Of a stretch of 64,000 bases of DNA, positions 1 to 8,967 are shown piece by piece. Every line of letters begins with the position of its first letter. The first letter of the stretch is position 1. Made by a program: the position numbers and the translations under genes. Source of the stretch: Bacillota bacterium (GTDB lineage Bacteria; Bacillota; Clostridia; Lachnospirales; Lachnospiraceae); NCBI GenBank assembly GCA_023439505.1, contig JAEXNR010000021.1, positions 1-64,000 of the forward strand. The letters are read 5' to 3'. Below the pieces are notes generated by a model. The model saw nothing but the letters and a program-made list of their open reading frames with translations, had not been told where the DNA came from and made no database searches.

Positions 1-2200
1 TCACTGCCTTGACATAATAGCCTTCATTATCAAGGATACTGAAAACGGCCGTGAGGCTTGCCGGATCGTCATCTGCCACCAGAATGCAATAGCGCCTTTT
101 CTCCATTTTACCGGAGCTTGTCAGCCCGGAAATTTCCGTTGTCTCCCCGAATGAAATTGCCATGCTTTCCACATGAACCAGGTTTTTATGCTCCTTGCTG
201 ACAGGAAGTGTGAACGTGAACCGGCTTCCCTTTCCTTCCTCGGAGCTTACCCGGATCGTTCCCCCATGAAGCTCCACCAGGGTTCTGGTGATGGAAAGCC
301 CAAGACCTGTACCTCCCGCTTCCCGGGTTTCAGTGGAGTCCACCTGGTAAAAGGGCTTAAAGATATCCTCCAGCTTCTCCTGTGGAATACCGCAGCCTGT
401 ATCCTCAATCCACACCTCCGCTTTCTCCTGTCTGAGGGATACCCCAACCTCAATTTTTCCTTGCTGTGTAAATTTGAGGGCATTACCAATCAAATTATAA
501 AAGATCTGACGCAGGCGTTCTACATCAGCCTGAACCGGAGGAGTTTCCTCGGGAACGCTATTTATAAATTGGATCTCCTTTGTACCTTTCAACTGGCCTA
601 ATACATACAGGGTCAGACCCGCTGCAGAGCGCAGGTCCACCGGCCTTTTGTACAATCTGATCTCTCCATTTTTCAGGTTAGAGATATCCAGTATATCATT
701 GATGAGATTATATAGTCTGCGTGCCGCTGACACAACGACCTGGAGATTTTGCAGCTGAACCTTATCCAGCTTTTTGCCGCTGCTCTCCATAACGGAATTC
801 GTGATATTAATAATTCCATTCAGCGGCGTTCTCAGCTCATGGGAGGTATTGGCCAGGAATTCATCCTTAAGCCGGTCCAGCGCCAGGAGTTCCATGCTCA
901 TTTTCTCGATTGCATTGTAGGATTTGATGTATTGCTGCGATATCAGTGAGGATATGGTTCCGATAAAGATAAACATCGCCATATAGCCAATGTAGTTGCT
1001 GCTTATTACATTGTTGATATACAGAGTGCCGTCGACAAAATAGACGAATACACCTGTAAAGGCTATCATCAAACGTATCAGCTCCGATCTGCCCAGGGTG
1101 CCATACTGTTTCCTTAGTACTCCAGCCAGCAGCATGATGATAATAAACACATAGGCCATCATCCCCAACAAAAGCGCAATATTCTGGAACCTGGATACAA
1201 TGGAAATAGGTAATATAGCAAAGGCAACGCAGTATCCGCCGAACAGCAGTAACATTGTTTTTTCAAACCAGTGGGGGATAATTTCCTCTGCTATTTTCCG
1301 AACAAACAGACACACGAATATAATCGTTATATAAAGTACGATATTATGTACTTTCAGAAGAATATTATAGTGGTTTGATAAGCTGCGAAACATTTGCAGA
1401 AGAAACTTCTCTCCGTACAATATTTCAAAAAAAGAAAAGGTAAGTGCGTAGATGCTGTAATACAGCACACTCAGATCCTTACGCCTGCCAAGGAATACAA
1501 AAAGGTAATACAGCCCAGTGATAAAAAGACAGGCAGCAAGAAATACATTCAGAAAAATGTTATGAGCAGCCAATGTATAAATATTCTCTTGTTTTCCCAG
1601 ATAAATACTCTGTACAATGCCGCCCTCCCTAAAGTCGTAGTCCGCCACCTGAACAATTATTTCAATCTCTTTATTCTTAGGGTAAAAGGCGGTGGTATAG
1701 GGTGTATTTGCCATGACATATCCTGCTTCTTTTGACAAAGCCGGATTCCCGCTGGAGAGCACTTCGATACCATCAATGAATATGCGGTTGGACATGCGGA
1801 TGCTGGTAGTTTTTATCCCCATGGCCTTTTGGGCTTCACTTAAATGCACCTTCAACCGATAGGTGGCGGCACCCTTGTCCGAAAGTTGTATCTTGCCAAT
1901 GCTTCCTTTCCAGGCAGAGGGAACCTGAAGATATCCATCAGGATTATTTTCACCGGCTGCTCTAAAATCCTCCGGCACCAGAAGCCTGTCCCAGTAGAAT
2001 TCCCATTCACCATCCAACTTGACACTGCCATTTTGATCGAAGTTCCAACTTGTAAGGTCAAGATATCCCCGCCTTGCAACAGGCTGTTCAGGTGAAGGAT
2101 TGTTCCGGAAGAATTGTAGTGACAATACTACCAACACTACAATTAGTAAGATACAAATCATATTTTTTATGTATTTAGGCCGCTTCATTGAATTCGTCAT
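1..2200 (-). CDS. Hybrid sensor histidine kinase with 7TM-DISM sensor (3' end outside window)
   Basis: Reading the minus strand from the ATG at 2200 (AGGGA ribosome site just upstream) gives an open frame that runs off the left edge. In order: an N-terminal membrane anchor, an extracytoplasmic jelly-roll-like sensor domain, about seven hydrophobic helices (7TM-DISM type), a dimerisation/phosphoacceptor box (DEFLANTSHELRTPLNG, His in SHELRTP), the ATPase N box (FYNLIGNALKFT), G1 box (EDTGCGIP) and G2 box (GTGLGLSI), then the start of a receiver domain (CILVADDDPASL). It is therefore a hybrid kinase that senses an extracellular, probably carbohydrate-like ligand, autophosphorylates and passes phosphate to its own receiver. 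No partner regulator lies to its right. The output domain, if any, is beyond the window. Domain calls are secure; the ligand is unknown. Confidence 0.9.
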   Translation of the reverse strand, partial: MTNSMKRPKYIKNMICILLIVVLVVLSLQFFRNNPSPEQPVARRGYLDLTSWNFDQNGSVKLDGEWEFYWDRLLVPEDFRAAGENNPDGYLQVPSAWKGSIGKIQLSDKGAATYRLKVHLSEAQKAMGIKTTSIRMSNRIFIDGIEVLSSGNPALSKEAGYVMANTPYTTAFYPKNKEIEIIVQVADYDFREGGIVQSIYLGKQENIYTLAAHNIFLNVFLAACLFITGLYYLFVFLGRRKDLSVLYYSIYALTFSFFEILYGEKFLLQMFRSLSNHYNILLKVHNIVLYITIIFVCLFVRKIAEEIIPHWFEKTMLLLFGGYCVAFAILPISIVSRFQNIALLLGMMAYVFIIIMLLAGVLRKQYGTLGRSELIRLMIAFTGVFVYFVDGTLYINNVISSNYIGYMAMFIFIGTISSLISQQYIKSYNAIEKMSMELLALDRLKDEFLANTSHELRTPLNGIINITNSVMESSGKKLDKVQLQNLQVVVSAARRLYNLINDILDISNLKNGEIRLYKRPVDLRSAAGLTLYVLGQLKGTKEIQFINSVPEETPPVQADVERLRQIFYNLIGNALKFTQQGKIEVGVSLRQEKAEVWIEDTGCGIPQEKLEDIFKPFYQVDSTETREAGGTGLGLSITRTLVELHGGTIRVSSEEGKGSRFTFTLPVSKEHKNLVHVESMAISFGETTEISGLTSSGKMEKRRYCILVADDDPASLTAVFSILDNEGYYVKAV

Positions 2201-2312
2201 AGAATTCCCTCATCTGTTGTTTTACATATTAGTGGCTTCAGGTGATTTATTGAAAGAATTGATATTGTTATCATACTCTATGTAAAAAACAGATGCAAAT
2301 ACAATTTAGATG

Positions 2313-2348
2313 TCGGACTGAATCTGCTCACTCCCTGATTCAGTCCGA
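2313..2348 (-). terminator. Hairpin downstream of the GtrA-like gene
   Basis: A perfect 12-bp inverted repeat (TCGGACTGAATC / GATTCAGTCCGA, 12-nt loop) starts 30 bp past the stop of the gene ending at 2378. The following T-tract on the minus strand is poor, so it may act as a transcript-end stabiliser rather than a strong intrinsic terminator. Confidence 0.6.
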
Positions 2349-2377
2349 TGAAACTAGAGGATAGACCCTAATGACAG

Positions 2378-2848
2378 TCAGATACTCTTTTGGTTGATTT
2401 TTGCCAGCTTATTTGTATCGATGGATTTACCGAATACAAAAAACCGGTCATAGAGAAATTCCAGAATAAAATTAGCCAGCATGTTCAGTAATGTAACCAG
2501 ATACTCATTCCATAGCAGGGTATCCGAAAGATAATTTCCAAGTAACGTTGATGCAGGAACAAAAATCAGGTAAAAACCCAGTACCTTTAACATAGCGACG
2601 GATACATGATTGGCAGAGCGAAAGGTATAACGCCGATTTAGCGTAAAATTCCATACGACAGATAAGATCAACGCAATGAGATAACAGGGCCAGTAACGCC
2701 AATGTGTCAGTTCATTCAGAAGAGAAAAAGAAGCGATTTCAATAATACCGGCGGAGATTGAGAATAGCCCGAACTTTATTCCCCGGAGTATTTCCTTTTT
2801 CATCACCGTTTGGTTCTTCTTTTTCCTGCTTTTTCTCTTTTGCTCCAT
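2378..2848 (-). CDS. GtrA-like membrane protein
   Basis: 156 residues with a highly basic N-terminus (KRKSRKKKNQ) and four hydrophobic helices at roughly residues 24-46, 53-70, 84-105 and 117-140. The spacing and motifs (WNFTLNRRYTF between helices 2 and 3, FILEFLYDRFFVFG at the end) are those of the GtrA family, which is thought to move lipid-linked sugars across the membrane or help polysaccharide synthesis. AGGAGGTGG precedes the ATG. It is last in the run of genes from 7962 down, 96 bp after the kinase, but nothing shows that it belongs to the same pathway. Family call good, role unknown. Confidence 0.8.
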   Translation of the reverse strand: MEQKRKSRKKKNQTVMKKEILRGIKFGLFSISAGIIEIASFSLLNELTHWRYWPCYLIALILSVVWNFTLNRRYTFRSANHVSVAMLKVLGFYLIFVPASTLLGNYLSDTLLWNEYLVTLLNMLANFILEFLYDRFFVFGKSIDTNKLAKINQKSI

Positions 2849-2944
2849 TATAATCCACCTCCTGCCGCATATGCCGCAATTTTCATGATAAGAATTCTTT
2901 TCAAGTGTCCCATCCTTTCCACCGGATACAAATTAAGAGCCCAC

Positions 2945-4579
2945 CTATCCCCCGATGACCTCTTTGTCTGATTTAATATTATTACAGGATAAATGCATTG
3001 TTTTAAAACTGTTCTTATTTGATTGGTACAGCCTTTTGAACACCTGAAAGTTCCTGTCATACACTGCTTTTGCCCGCACATCGGGGACAAAAATCTGTTT
3101 CATTGGAATAAATTCTTTAATGGCCTTTAGATCCGCTATGATCCCAAGTCCTACTCCGGCTACCGCCGCAGCACCTACGGAGCCTACATTTTGAGGATTT
3201 TCTACCACACCAATTTTATGCCCTGTAACATCCGCCAGAATCTGTCCGGTGATGGCAGAAAGAGCGCCTCCTCCGACAAAACGGATTGTCTCTGAAACAG
3301 GAACCTTTTTCTCCTGGCACTCCAGCATCCACCTCAGATGATAGCAAATACCTTCCAACACTGCGCGAATTAACTCCGTCTTTCCGGTATCCAGTGTGAT
3401 ATTGAAAAATATCCCCGCAGCATTGGGATCCTCAAATGGGCAGCGGTTCCCATGAAGCCAGGGTGTAAATATTACTCCCCCCGCTCCCGGCCCGGTTTCC
3501 TTAATGGTATTCATCAGGTAATCATATAGATTTGTATAAATGGCTTCCTGGTATTGTGCCACATGCTTTTTCTCAAGATAGATACCAATTTCATCCAGTG
3601 CCAGATGGTCTTTCACCCACTCCAGACATTTTCCTGCCGTTTCCATCTCTGCAAAATAATTATAAGATCCTTTTTGTGCACCTACAATTGCAGCGATCAT
3701 CCGGATAACATCTACAATTTGTTTTTCTACTATTGTGGATACCCATCCTGATGTCCCGGAATAGATATGGGTGTCACCCGTGTGTACGCAGCCTGCCCCG
3801 ATACCGATCAGCGTGGCATCGCCTCCCCCGCCAAAGACCGGAGTCCCCGGCTCCAGTCCCAGCTCATCAGCTGCATTTTGTGACAGTTCCCCTGCCTGGT
3901 CCGTGGATTTGATAATATCCGGAAGGTGTGCGCTTTTCACACCGTTCATTTTACAAAGGATGGGACTCCACCCTTCTCTACCGGGTCTGGTATCATACAA
4001 AAGGGTGGCAAAAGCCGAATCCTCCGTCATAATGAACCTGCCGGTACATCTATGTATCAGATATTCCTTTACATCCAACCACTTATAGATACGTTGAAAC
4101 TGATCCGGTTCATTGTGCTCCACCCATTTGTATTTCCAGACCGGATCTTTCACACTGGTGGAAGCTGCCTTTGATATCCTCAGACTTTTTGCCAGTTTGA
4201 AGATATTTGCCCCTGCAATCTGAATGCCATGGGCCATTCCTTCTTTTCTTTCTCTCATGGCACGCTGATCCAGATAACTCATGGGTCTTCGAACAGGAAT
4301 TCCCTCCCGGTCCACCAGTACCAGTCCCTGCATTTGGGAGCAAAAGGAGATCCCCGATACCTGGGATGGTCCGATCTCCGTATGTTCGAATAGCCTTCTG
4401 GTGGTGGAACACATGGCTTTCCACCACTCCTGAGGTTCCTGCTCAACTCCTCCGTTTTCAAGAACATAAAGCTGATATCCCTCATGTGCGGCACTGATTA
4501 ATTCTATCTTCCTGTCTATCCCGATCAGACAGGTTTTTACCCCCGTTGTGCCTACATCATACGCAATGACATATTTCAT
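2945..4579 (-). CDS. FGGY-family carbohydrate kinase (xylulokinase-like)
   Basis: About 544 residues, the normal length of the family. The N-terminal phosphate loop (AYDVGTTGVK) and the C-terminal adenosine loop (FVGGGALSAITGQILADV) with the ENPQNVGSVGAA stretch are clear; the central FGGGGDATLIGIGAG and YSGTSGWVS segments match the FGGY fold. These enzymes phosphorylate sugars or polyols with ATP, giving the phosphorylated substrate needed by a class II aldolase or epimerase, which is encoded upstream in the same operon. I chose the ATG at 4579 (GGGTGA 4 bp before it) over the in-frame ATG four codons upstream because the family starts at the MKYVIAYD strand. Substrate cannot be read from the sequence. 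Confidence 0.88.
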   Translation of the reverse strand: MKYVIAYDVGTTGVKTCLIGIDRKIELISAAHEGYQLYVLENGGVEQEPQEWWKAMCSTTRRLFEHTEIGPSQVSGISFCSQMQGLVLVDREGIPVRRPMSYLDQRAMRERKEGMAHGIQIAGANIFKLAKSLRISKAASTSVKDPVWKYKWVEHNEPDQFQRIYKWLDVKEYLIHRCTGRFIMTEDSAFATLLYDTRPGREGWSPILCKMNGVKSAHLPDIIKSTDQAGELSQNAADELGLEPGTPVFGGGGDATLIGIGAGCVHTGDTHIYSGTSGWVSTIVEKQIVDVIRMIAAIVGAQKGSYNYFAEMETAGKCLEWVKDHLALDEIGIYLEKKHVAQYQEAIYTNLYDYLMNTIKETGPGAGGVIFTPWLHGNRCPFEDPNAAGIFFNITLDTGKTELIRAVLEGICYHLRWMLECQEKKVPVSETIRFVGGGALSAITGQILADVTGHKIGVVENPQNVGSVGAAAVAGVGLGIIADLKAIKEFIPMKQIFVPDVRAKAVYDRNFQVFKRLYQSNKNSFKTMHLSCNNIKSDKEVIGG

Positions 4580-4611
4580 AGTTTCACCCATTTCTGCGTG
4601 ATCCGCAAATA

Positions 4612-5268
4612 TTAACTACTCTTATGGACAATCTCCGATCCGGCAAAAGTAAATGCTGATTCAAGGAATTTTAATAATTCTGAAATTAACAGCTCGTCAT
4701 CCTGAAGAATCTCCTCACCACAATATACCTTTAGCCGTTCCCTGTAATAATCACAGCTGTAAGAGAATTGAAGCATCATCAGTAAATTATCAAAGAAGAA
4801 TGCAAACAGCCTGGGATTGATATCACGTCTGATATCTCCATCCTCCATGGCTCTGGCAATGAATCGGGTATAGGTTTTTGCGGTGATACCCTCAATTTGC
4901 GCTGCAAGAAGGGGCACGAATTTTTTGCTGCTTCCGGAAGTAATCTCATGATACATATTAATATAATTGCTGTATTTTCTGGAGTAAAGCTGTACGGCCC
5001 GGATCATTTTCTCAGCCCTCACAAGAATTTTATCCTCACTTGTAACAACCTCATAAAGCACCGCTTCCAATACGGACAAGCTCCGTTTCAGACACGCCAG
5101 GAAGAAATCTTCTTTGTCCTTATAATACTTATAAAGAACTCCCACACTGATTCCCGCTCTTTTTGCAATTACATTGATATTTGCACGATCCAGCCCATGA
5201 TGCGCAAATTCTTCGATTCCTGTTTCAAGAATTTCAGTCATTTTTTCTTCCGTCAATTTCTTCAGCAT
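4612..5268 (-). CDS. TetR-family transcriptional regulator
   Basis: 218 residues. Residues about 10-55 form a TetR HTH (VIAKRAGISVGVLYKYYKDKEDFF); the rest is a helical ligand-binding domain. It sits between the aldolase (20 bp upstream) and the kinase (32 bp downstream), so it is co-transcribed with the pathway it probably controls and would be autoregulated through the operon promoter at 8012-8040. An inverted repeat just downstream of that promoter (7982-7999) is the best operator candidate. The inducer is probably a pathway intermediate, which is inference. Confidence 0.88.
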   Translation of the reverse strand: MLKKLTEEKMTEILETGIEEFAHHGLDRANINVIAKRAGISVGVLYKYYKDKEDFFLACLKRSLSVLEAVLYEVVTSEDKILVRAEKMIRAVQLYSRKYSNYINMYHEITSGSSKKFVPLLAAQIEGITAKTYTRFIARAMEDGDIRRDINPRLFAFFFDNLLMMLQFSYSCDYYRERLKVYCGEEILQDDELLISELLKFLESAFTFAGSEIVHKSS

Positions 5269-5288
5269 TTCTTTTCCCTCATAGCCTT

Positions 5289-6446
5289 TTACTTTTTTTG
5301 TTTTGAATACTTCAGGACATATACCAGCCTTTGAAGATAGGCGTCAGGAAGCGATAAGCTGTTTGTTTTATGTAATGCCGATGCATACATATCAGCAGCG
5401 CAACCTTTCTCCAGCACCATCCCGACAGCCCGTGCGTCATCTTCCGTGATTCCAGTACAAAGTGCTCCCGCATTTTCAAGGAGCAGCGCATTCTTTTGCT
5501 TTAATTCTCTCGCTACCCTTTTTGGATGATCAAAGCCGTTTCTTACCGACTTAATATTGACTCCTGCGATCTGTGCCAGATCATCAAGAAAAGGTCTTAC
5601 CATCCGCCCCGCGGTACTGACCTTCATAATCTTAGTCCCGGTGGTGTGTATAATGTGATTGACTTTGCTATGCTGATATATTTCAGCATGAAGCACTGCC
5701 GCTTTGGGTGCACCTTCCGGCAGATGGTCAATCTCAAATTGTGCAGGTACTCCGTTGTACTTTAAGAGAAATGAATTTCCCGTTCGAACGCTGATCCCGT
5801 AATCTTCCACCGGAATCTTCGCTCCTTCTCCAGCGGTTGTTTCAGATGAAGTTATAGGGTCAGGCACACAGACAGATTTATATCTTTCCTCTGCAACAGT
5901 CTCTAGTGTTGCGGCAATAAGAAAACATTGTTCCGGATCATCTCCCATACATAACGTTCCGTGATACTTCAATAATACTGCTTTGCTCTGAGGATTGGCA
6001 CGAACCGCTTCCGCTACACGCTCTCTGAGCTTTGCAGTGGATGGCATTCCATAGGCAGCACAGGGAACCACATCTCCCAGTATCTTCTTCTCTTCCTTAT
6101 CCTGTATTTTCAGATTTTCCCCTTCTATACTGATGACACTTGCCATCTGCTGATGGGTATGAATAATAAAATTTACTTGTGGGCGGAGATGATAAGCATC
6201 TGCATGAATCCCCTTCTCACTGGAAGGCTTAATCCCTCCTTCATAAGAGCAATCCGCAATATTTACCGTTACGATCTGCTTAGAAGTCAGCGTTTCATAA
6301 GCGAGACCGCTGGGTGTTATTACAAATTGCGTATCCGAGATTCTGGCACTGATATTTCCCCAGGTTCTTGCGATCAGACCGCTCTCCACCAGCCGCTTCC
6401 CTGCAAGAACTACAAGCTCTTTTGCTACTTCTATTGAATATGCCAT
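5289..6446 (-). CDS. Tandem class II aldolase/adducin protein, second domain degenerate
   Basis: 385 residues, nearly twice the usual 210-230 of fuculose-phosphate aldolase or ribulose-phosphate 4-epimerase. Domain 1 (about 1-200) keeps the family active site: TWGNIS at 28-33, Glu77 (SSEKG), and zinc ligands His96 and His98 (IIHTHQ) and His162 (KYHG). Domain 2 (about 215-375) is recognisably the same fold (VLHAEIYQHSKVNHIIHTTG) but has Thr269 where the second zinc His belongs, Ala249 in place of the catalytic Glu and ENAG instead of the YHG His, so it should not bind zinc. Role inferred: retro-aldol cleavage or epimerisation of the kinase product, with domain 2 structural or ligand-sensing. 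AGGAG precedes the ATG; an ATGCATT/AATGCAT palindrome lies just upstream. Confidence 0.85.
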   Translation of the reverse strand: MAYSIEVAKELVVLAGKRLVESGLIARTWGNISARISDTQFVITPSGLAYETLTSKQIVTVNIADCSYEGGIKPSSEKGIHADAYHLRPQVNFIIHTHQQMASVISIEGENLKIQDKEEKKILGDVVPCAAYGMPSTAKLRERVAEAVRANPQSKAVLLKYHGTLCMGDDPEQCFLIAATLETVAEERYKSVCVPDPITSSETTAGEGAKIPVEDYGISVRTGNSFLLKYNGVPAQFEIDHLPEGAPKAAVLHAEIYQHSKVNHIIHTTGTKIMKVSTAGRMVRPFLDDLAQIAGVNIKSVRNGFDHPKRVARELKQKNALLLENAGALCTGITEDDARAVGMVLEKGCAADMYASALHKTNSLSLPDAYLQRLVYVLKYSKQKK

Positions 6447-6460
6447 AGGAACTCCTATCT

Positions 6461-6476
6461 ATGCATTGTAATGCAT
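6461..6476. repeat. 16-bp palindrome between aminotransferase and aldolase genes
   Basis: ATGCATT-GT-AATGCAT is a perfect inverted repeat in the 37-bp gap between the two genes. It could be a small RNA hairpin or a regulator site; nothing else in the window repeats it. Confidence 0.4.
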
Positions 6477-6483
6477 CAATCTT

Positions 6484-7962
6484 CTAAATCGGACCGCATT
6501 TGGACAAAACCCGCTCGAATCTAACCAGTACATCATCTATCATTTCTTCGGTATAGGCGGCGCTGGTATAGAGTCTGGAACCGGCCAGTGTGATCATCCC
6601 TTCCGCCATATAGGCAGCTCCCATGTGTTCCATTTCCTTCTGACGAATTCCGGTTTCCTTTAAAACCTTTGGTATCGTCCATGGTTTCCTCCATTCCACG
6701 CTAAAGTGCATCGTTCCCGCATTATCCAGATGACAGATAGATCCCTGATTAAAGGCCACAAAAGGCAGCTGATATTTCTTAATTAATTCCTGTAACCCTC
6801 TGGTCAGCCGATCCCCCATACGACCGGCAACTTCACAGGCATTGGTTCTTACGATCTCACAAAGGGTGTAATATCCCGCCACACAGGAAATGGGTGTTGC
6901 GGCCAAAGTACCGCCGCACATTGCCTTTGGGATCTTCTTTCCGGAAGCATCAAGACCGGCACCAAGGTGGGCCATACAATCCTTATGACCTCCCACGCCT
7001 CCTGCCCCGGGATACCCGCCGGCTACAATCTTGCCGAATATGGTAAGGTCCGGGTCTACGCCAAAATAACCCTGGGCACCGCTTGTTCCGATACGAAATC
7101 CCGTCACCACTTCGTCAAAAATCAAAAGCGCGCCGTATTGATGTGTCAGCCGTTCTGCTCCCTTAATGAATTCTTTGGAGACAGGCCGGGTACCGCTTTC
7201 CGGACCTACAGGCTCTATGTAAACAGCCGCAGTACCTCCATGCAGTCTGTTCTTCCATAATTTGTGCTCCAGATCTCCCAGGTCATTGGGAAAGAATTCA
7301 TCCGTATGTTTGAATACGAAGCCCGGAACACCTTTGGACATCATACCCTTTGTTCCCGGTACACGCATACCGTAAGCAAGTTGATCAGACCAGCCATGAT
7401 AGGCTCCCCCCATCTTCAGGATGTTCTTCTTCTTTGTCTTTAACCGTGCAATACGTGCTGCACACATACAGGCTTCCGTTCCGGAACCCAGCATTCGAAA
7501 CATCTCCACCGACGGAACCAATTCCGCTATTTTCTTTGCCAATTTGTATTCATATTCATGAAAAAGTCCCGTTGACGGACCGCAGGTATTCAAAAGTTCT
7601 ATCACCTGTTCCTTGACCGGTGCAGGGTTACTGCCTAAAATCGTCGGGCCTCCCGCCTGCAGCAGATCATAATACCAGTTTCCGTCGATATCATAGAGTT
7701 TTGCACCTTCTGCTTTCGTAATAACGATGGGAAACGGATAATTGAAGGCCAGATTATGTTGTACTCCTCCCGGTATAATCTCTTTGGCTTCTTCCATCAT
7801 TGCTTTGGATTTCCGGCACTTTTTCTCGTAATATTCCTCCAGATAAGTCTTCAAATAGTCCTTCTGAATGGAATATACCGGCTTTTGTATTAATTCATCC
7901 AGTTCCTTCGTTACCTTACCCGCATCCAGATATTCATCAATTGCAAATCCGTTGTATGCCAT
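6484..7962 (-). CDS. Class III PLP aminotransferase, glutamate-1-semialdehyde aminomutase-like
   Basis: 492 residues. The fold type I aminotransferase core is clear: GSGTEACMCAARIARL (PLP phosphate site), GAYHGWSDQ, IFDEVVTGFR (Asp for the pyridine nitrogen) and FGKIVAGGYP, whose Lys forms the Schiff base. The nearest well-known relatives are glutamate-1-semialdehyde 2,1-aminomutases (about 430 residues); this one has a roughly 60-residue N-terminal extension, and there are no tetrapyrrole genes nearby. First gene of the aldolase/TetR/kinase operon, so it probably transaminates or removes an amino group from a sugar- or polyol-like substrate (inference). GGAGG lies 8 bp before the ATG at 7962, which decides the start over an in-frame upstream codon at 7998. 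Confidence 0.87.
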   Translation of the reverse strand: MAYNGFAIDEYLDAGKVTKELDELIQKPVYSIQKDYLKTYLEEYYEKKCRKSKAMMEEAKEIIPGGVQHNLAFNYPFPIVITKAEGAKLYDIDGNWYYDLLQAGGPTILGSNPAPVKEQVIELLNTCGPSTGLFHEYEYKLAKKIAELVPSVEMFRMLGSGTEACMCAARIARLKTKKKNILKMGGAYHGWSDQLAYGMRVPGTKGMMSKGVPGFVFKHTDEFFPNDLGDLEHKLWKNRLHGGTAAVYIEPVGPESGTRPVSKEFIKGAERLTHQYGALLIFDEVVTGFRIGTSGAQGYFGVDPDLTIFGKIVAGGYPGAGGVGGHKDCMAHLGAGLDASGKKIPKAMCGGTLAATPISCVAGYYTLCEIVRTNACEVAGRMGDRLTRGLQELIKKYQLPFVAFNQGSICHLDNAGTMHFSVEWRKPWTIPKVLKETGIRQKEMEHMGAAYMAEGMITLAGSRLYTSAAYTEEMIDDVLVRFERVLSKCGPI

Positions 7963-7981
7963 TAACTCATCCTCCTTTCTT

Positions 7982-7999
7982 CGTGAATTGTCGCTCACG
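7982..7999. promoter_or_regulatory. Candidate operator for the aminotransferase operon
   Basis: CGTGA-N8-TCACG lies between the promoter at 8012-8040 and the start codon at 7962, the expected place for a repressor site. The operon encodes its own TetR regulator (4612-5268), the likely ligand. Short arms, so confidence is limited. Confidence 0.45.
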
Positions 8000-8011
8000 T
8001 CTTGTATTTAT

Positions 8012-8040
8012 ATTTTATTCTTCTAAATATTTCCTGTCAA
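8012..8040 (-). promoter_or_regulatory. Sigma-A promoter of the aminotransferase/aldolase/kinase operon
   Basis: On the minus strand TTGACA (8040-8035) and TAAAAT (8017-8012) are separated by exactly 17 bp, about 50 bp upstream of the ATG at 7962. Confidence 0.8.
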
Positions 8041-8112
8041 TATATTTGTGAACTTTTATATATTTTTATCTGCTTTTTCCTATCTTTTATAATATTTCAC
8101 CAAAAAGCAGGC

Positions 8113-8156
8113 AAAGAAAAGGATGTGAAAATTTTTCCTTCCACATCCTTTTCTTT
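8113..8156 (-). terminator. Terminator after ktrA
   Basis: A perfect 15-bp stem (AAAGAAAAGGATGTG / CACATCCTTTTCTTT) begins 12 bp past the stop of the gene ending at 8169. It isolates the potassium-uptake genes from the aminotransferase operon. Confidence 0.8.
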
Positions 8157-8168
8157 CAAAATTTTCTA

Positions 8169-8819
8169 TTATTTTACACTCCGAAATTTCTTCAAGTCTG
8201 AATTCATTCCCATGATAGTAACAATGGAATCTTCTTCAATCAATGTATTGGCATCCGGAATGATATTAGTCTTATATTTACCTTGTACAGCCAGAATATT
8301 GATTTTATATTTGGACCTAACCGCAAGATTACCCAGGGACTTTCCGCTCCACGAAACGGGAGCAGGTAAACTGATGATACTATAATCCGGAGAAATCTCT
8401 ATCATCTCATAGAAATTGTCGGAGGCCAAATTATTAGCGACCTTAATCCCCATATCCTTCTCGGGCAAAATCACTTTATCTGCACCCAGTTTGTATAATA
8501 TTTTTTCTTCAAAATCATCCTGGGTTTTTACCATCACAAACTTGGCGCCCAGCTCCTTGAGTAAGACGGTAACCATAATGCTGACCTGTATATTGGATCC
8601 CACTGCAACAATCGCGGCATCAAACTTTGCCACATCCATGGACTTTAAAAAGTCCTCATCTGTGATATCCGCCTGAACAGCATGGGTAATATACCTTGAG
8701 ATATCATTCACGATCTTCTCATCACCATCTACTCCCAAGACTTCATATTCCAGTTCATATAAGGTCTTTGCCACACTTCTTCCAAACCTTCCCATTCCTA
8801 ATACAATCACAGATTTCAT
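8169..8819 (-). CDS. ktrA: KtrA/TrkA-type potassium channel gating subunit
   Basis: 216 residues from the preferred start. Residues 1-130 are an RCK_N Rossmann domain (VIVLGMGRFGRSVAKTL nucleotide loop, then VLGVDGDE); the remainder is an RCK_C domain. KtrA forms a cytosolic octameric ring that gates the KtrB membrane subunit in response to ATP/ADP and, in relatives, cyclic di-AMP. The KtrB-type gene lies immediately upstream. The ATG at 8819 matches the family N-terminus; in-frame ATGs at 8831 and 8861 are possible but would add unrelated residues. Confidence 0.9.
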   Translation of the reverse strand: MKSVIVLGMGRFGRSVAKTLYELEYEVLGVDGDEKIVNDISRYITHAVQADITDEDFLKSMDVAKFDAAIVAVGSNIQVSIMVTVLLKELGAKFVMVKTQDDFEEKILYKLGADKVILPEKDMGIKVANNLASDNFYEMIEISPDYSIISLPAPVSWSGKSLGNLAVRSKYKINILAVQGKYKTNIIPDANTLIEEDSIVTIMGMNSDLKKFRSVK

Positions 8820-8892
8820 ATCACCAACCATGTCCTTTCTATTCCCGGTTTCAACATGCATCCGGTTTGTGCCAATTTCACGAACACAAACT

Positions 8893-8911
8893 TTCGCAAA
8901 AGTATTGCGAA
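8893..8911. repeat. Hairpin between ktrB and ktrA
   Basis: TTCGCAA-N5-TTGCGAA, perfect 7-bp arms in the 148-bp gap between the two subunits. It may set relative subunit expression or be a protein site; no T-tract follows. Confidence 0.4.
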
Positions 8912-8967
8912 TATAAACCCTTGCTCAAATTATGCTTTTGTAATATCCGCTTGCAGTCAACAGGCTC

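Noticed and set aside
6484..7962. Heme-pathway glutamate-1-semialdehyde aminomutase (hemL)
   Set aside because: It is extended at the N-terminus and sits in a sugar-type operon with no other hem genes.
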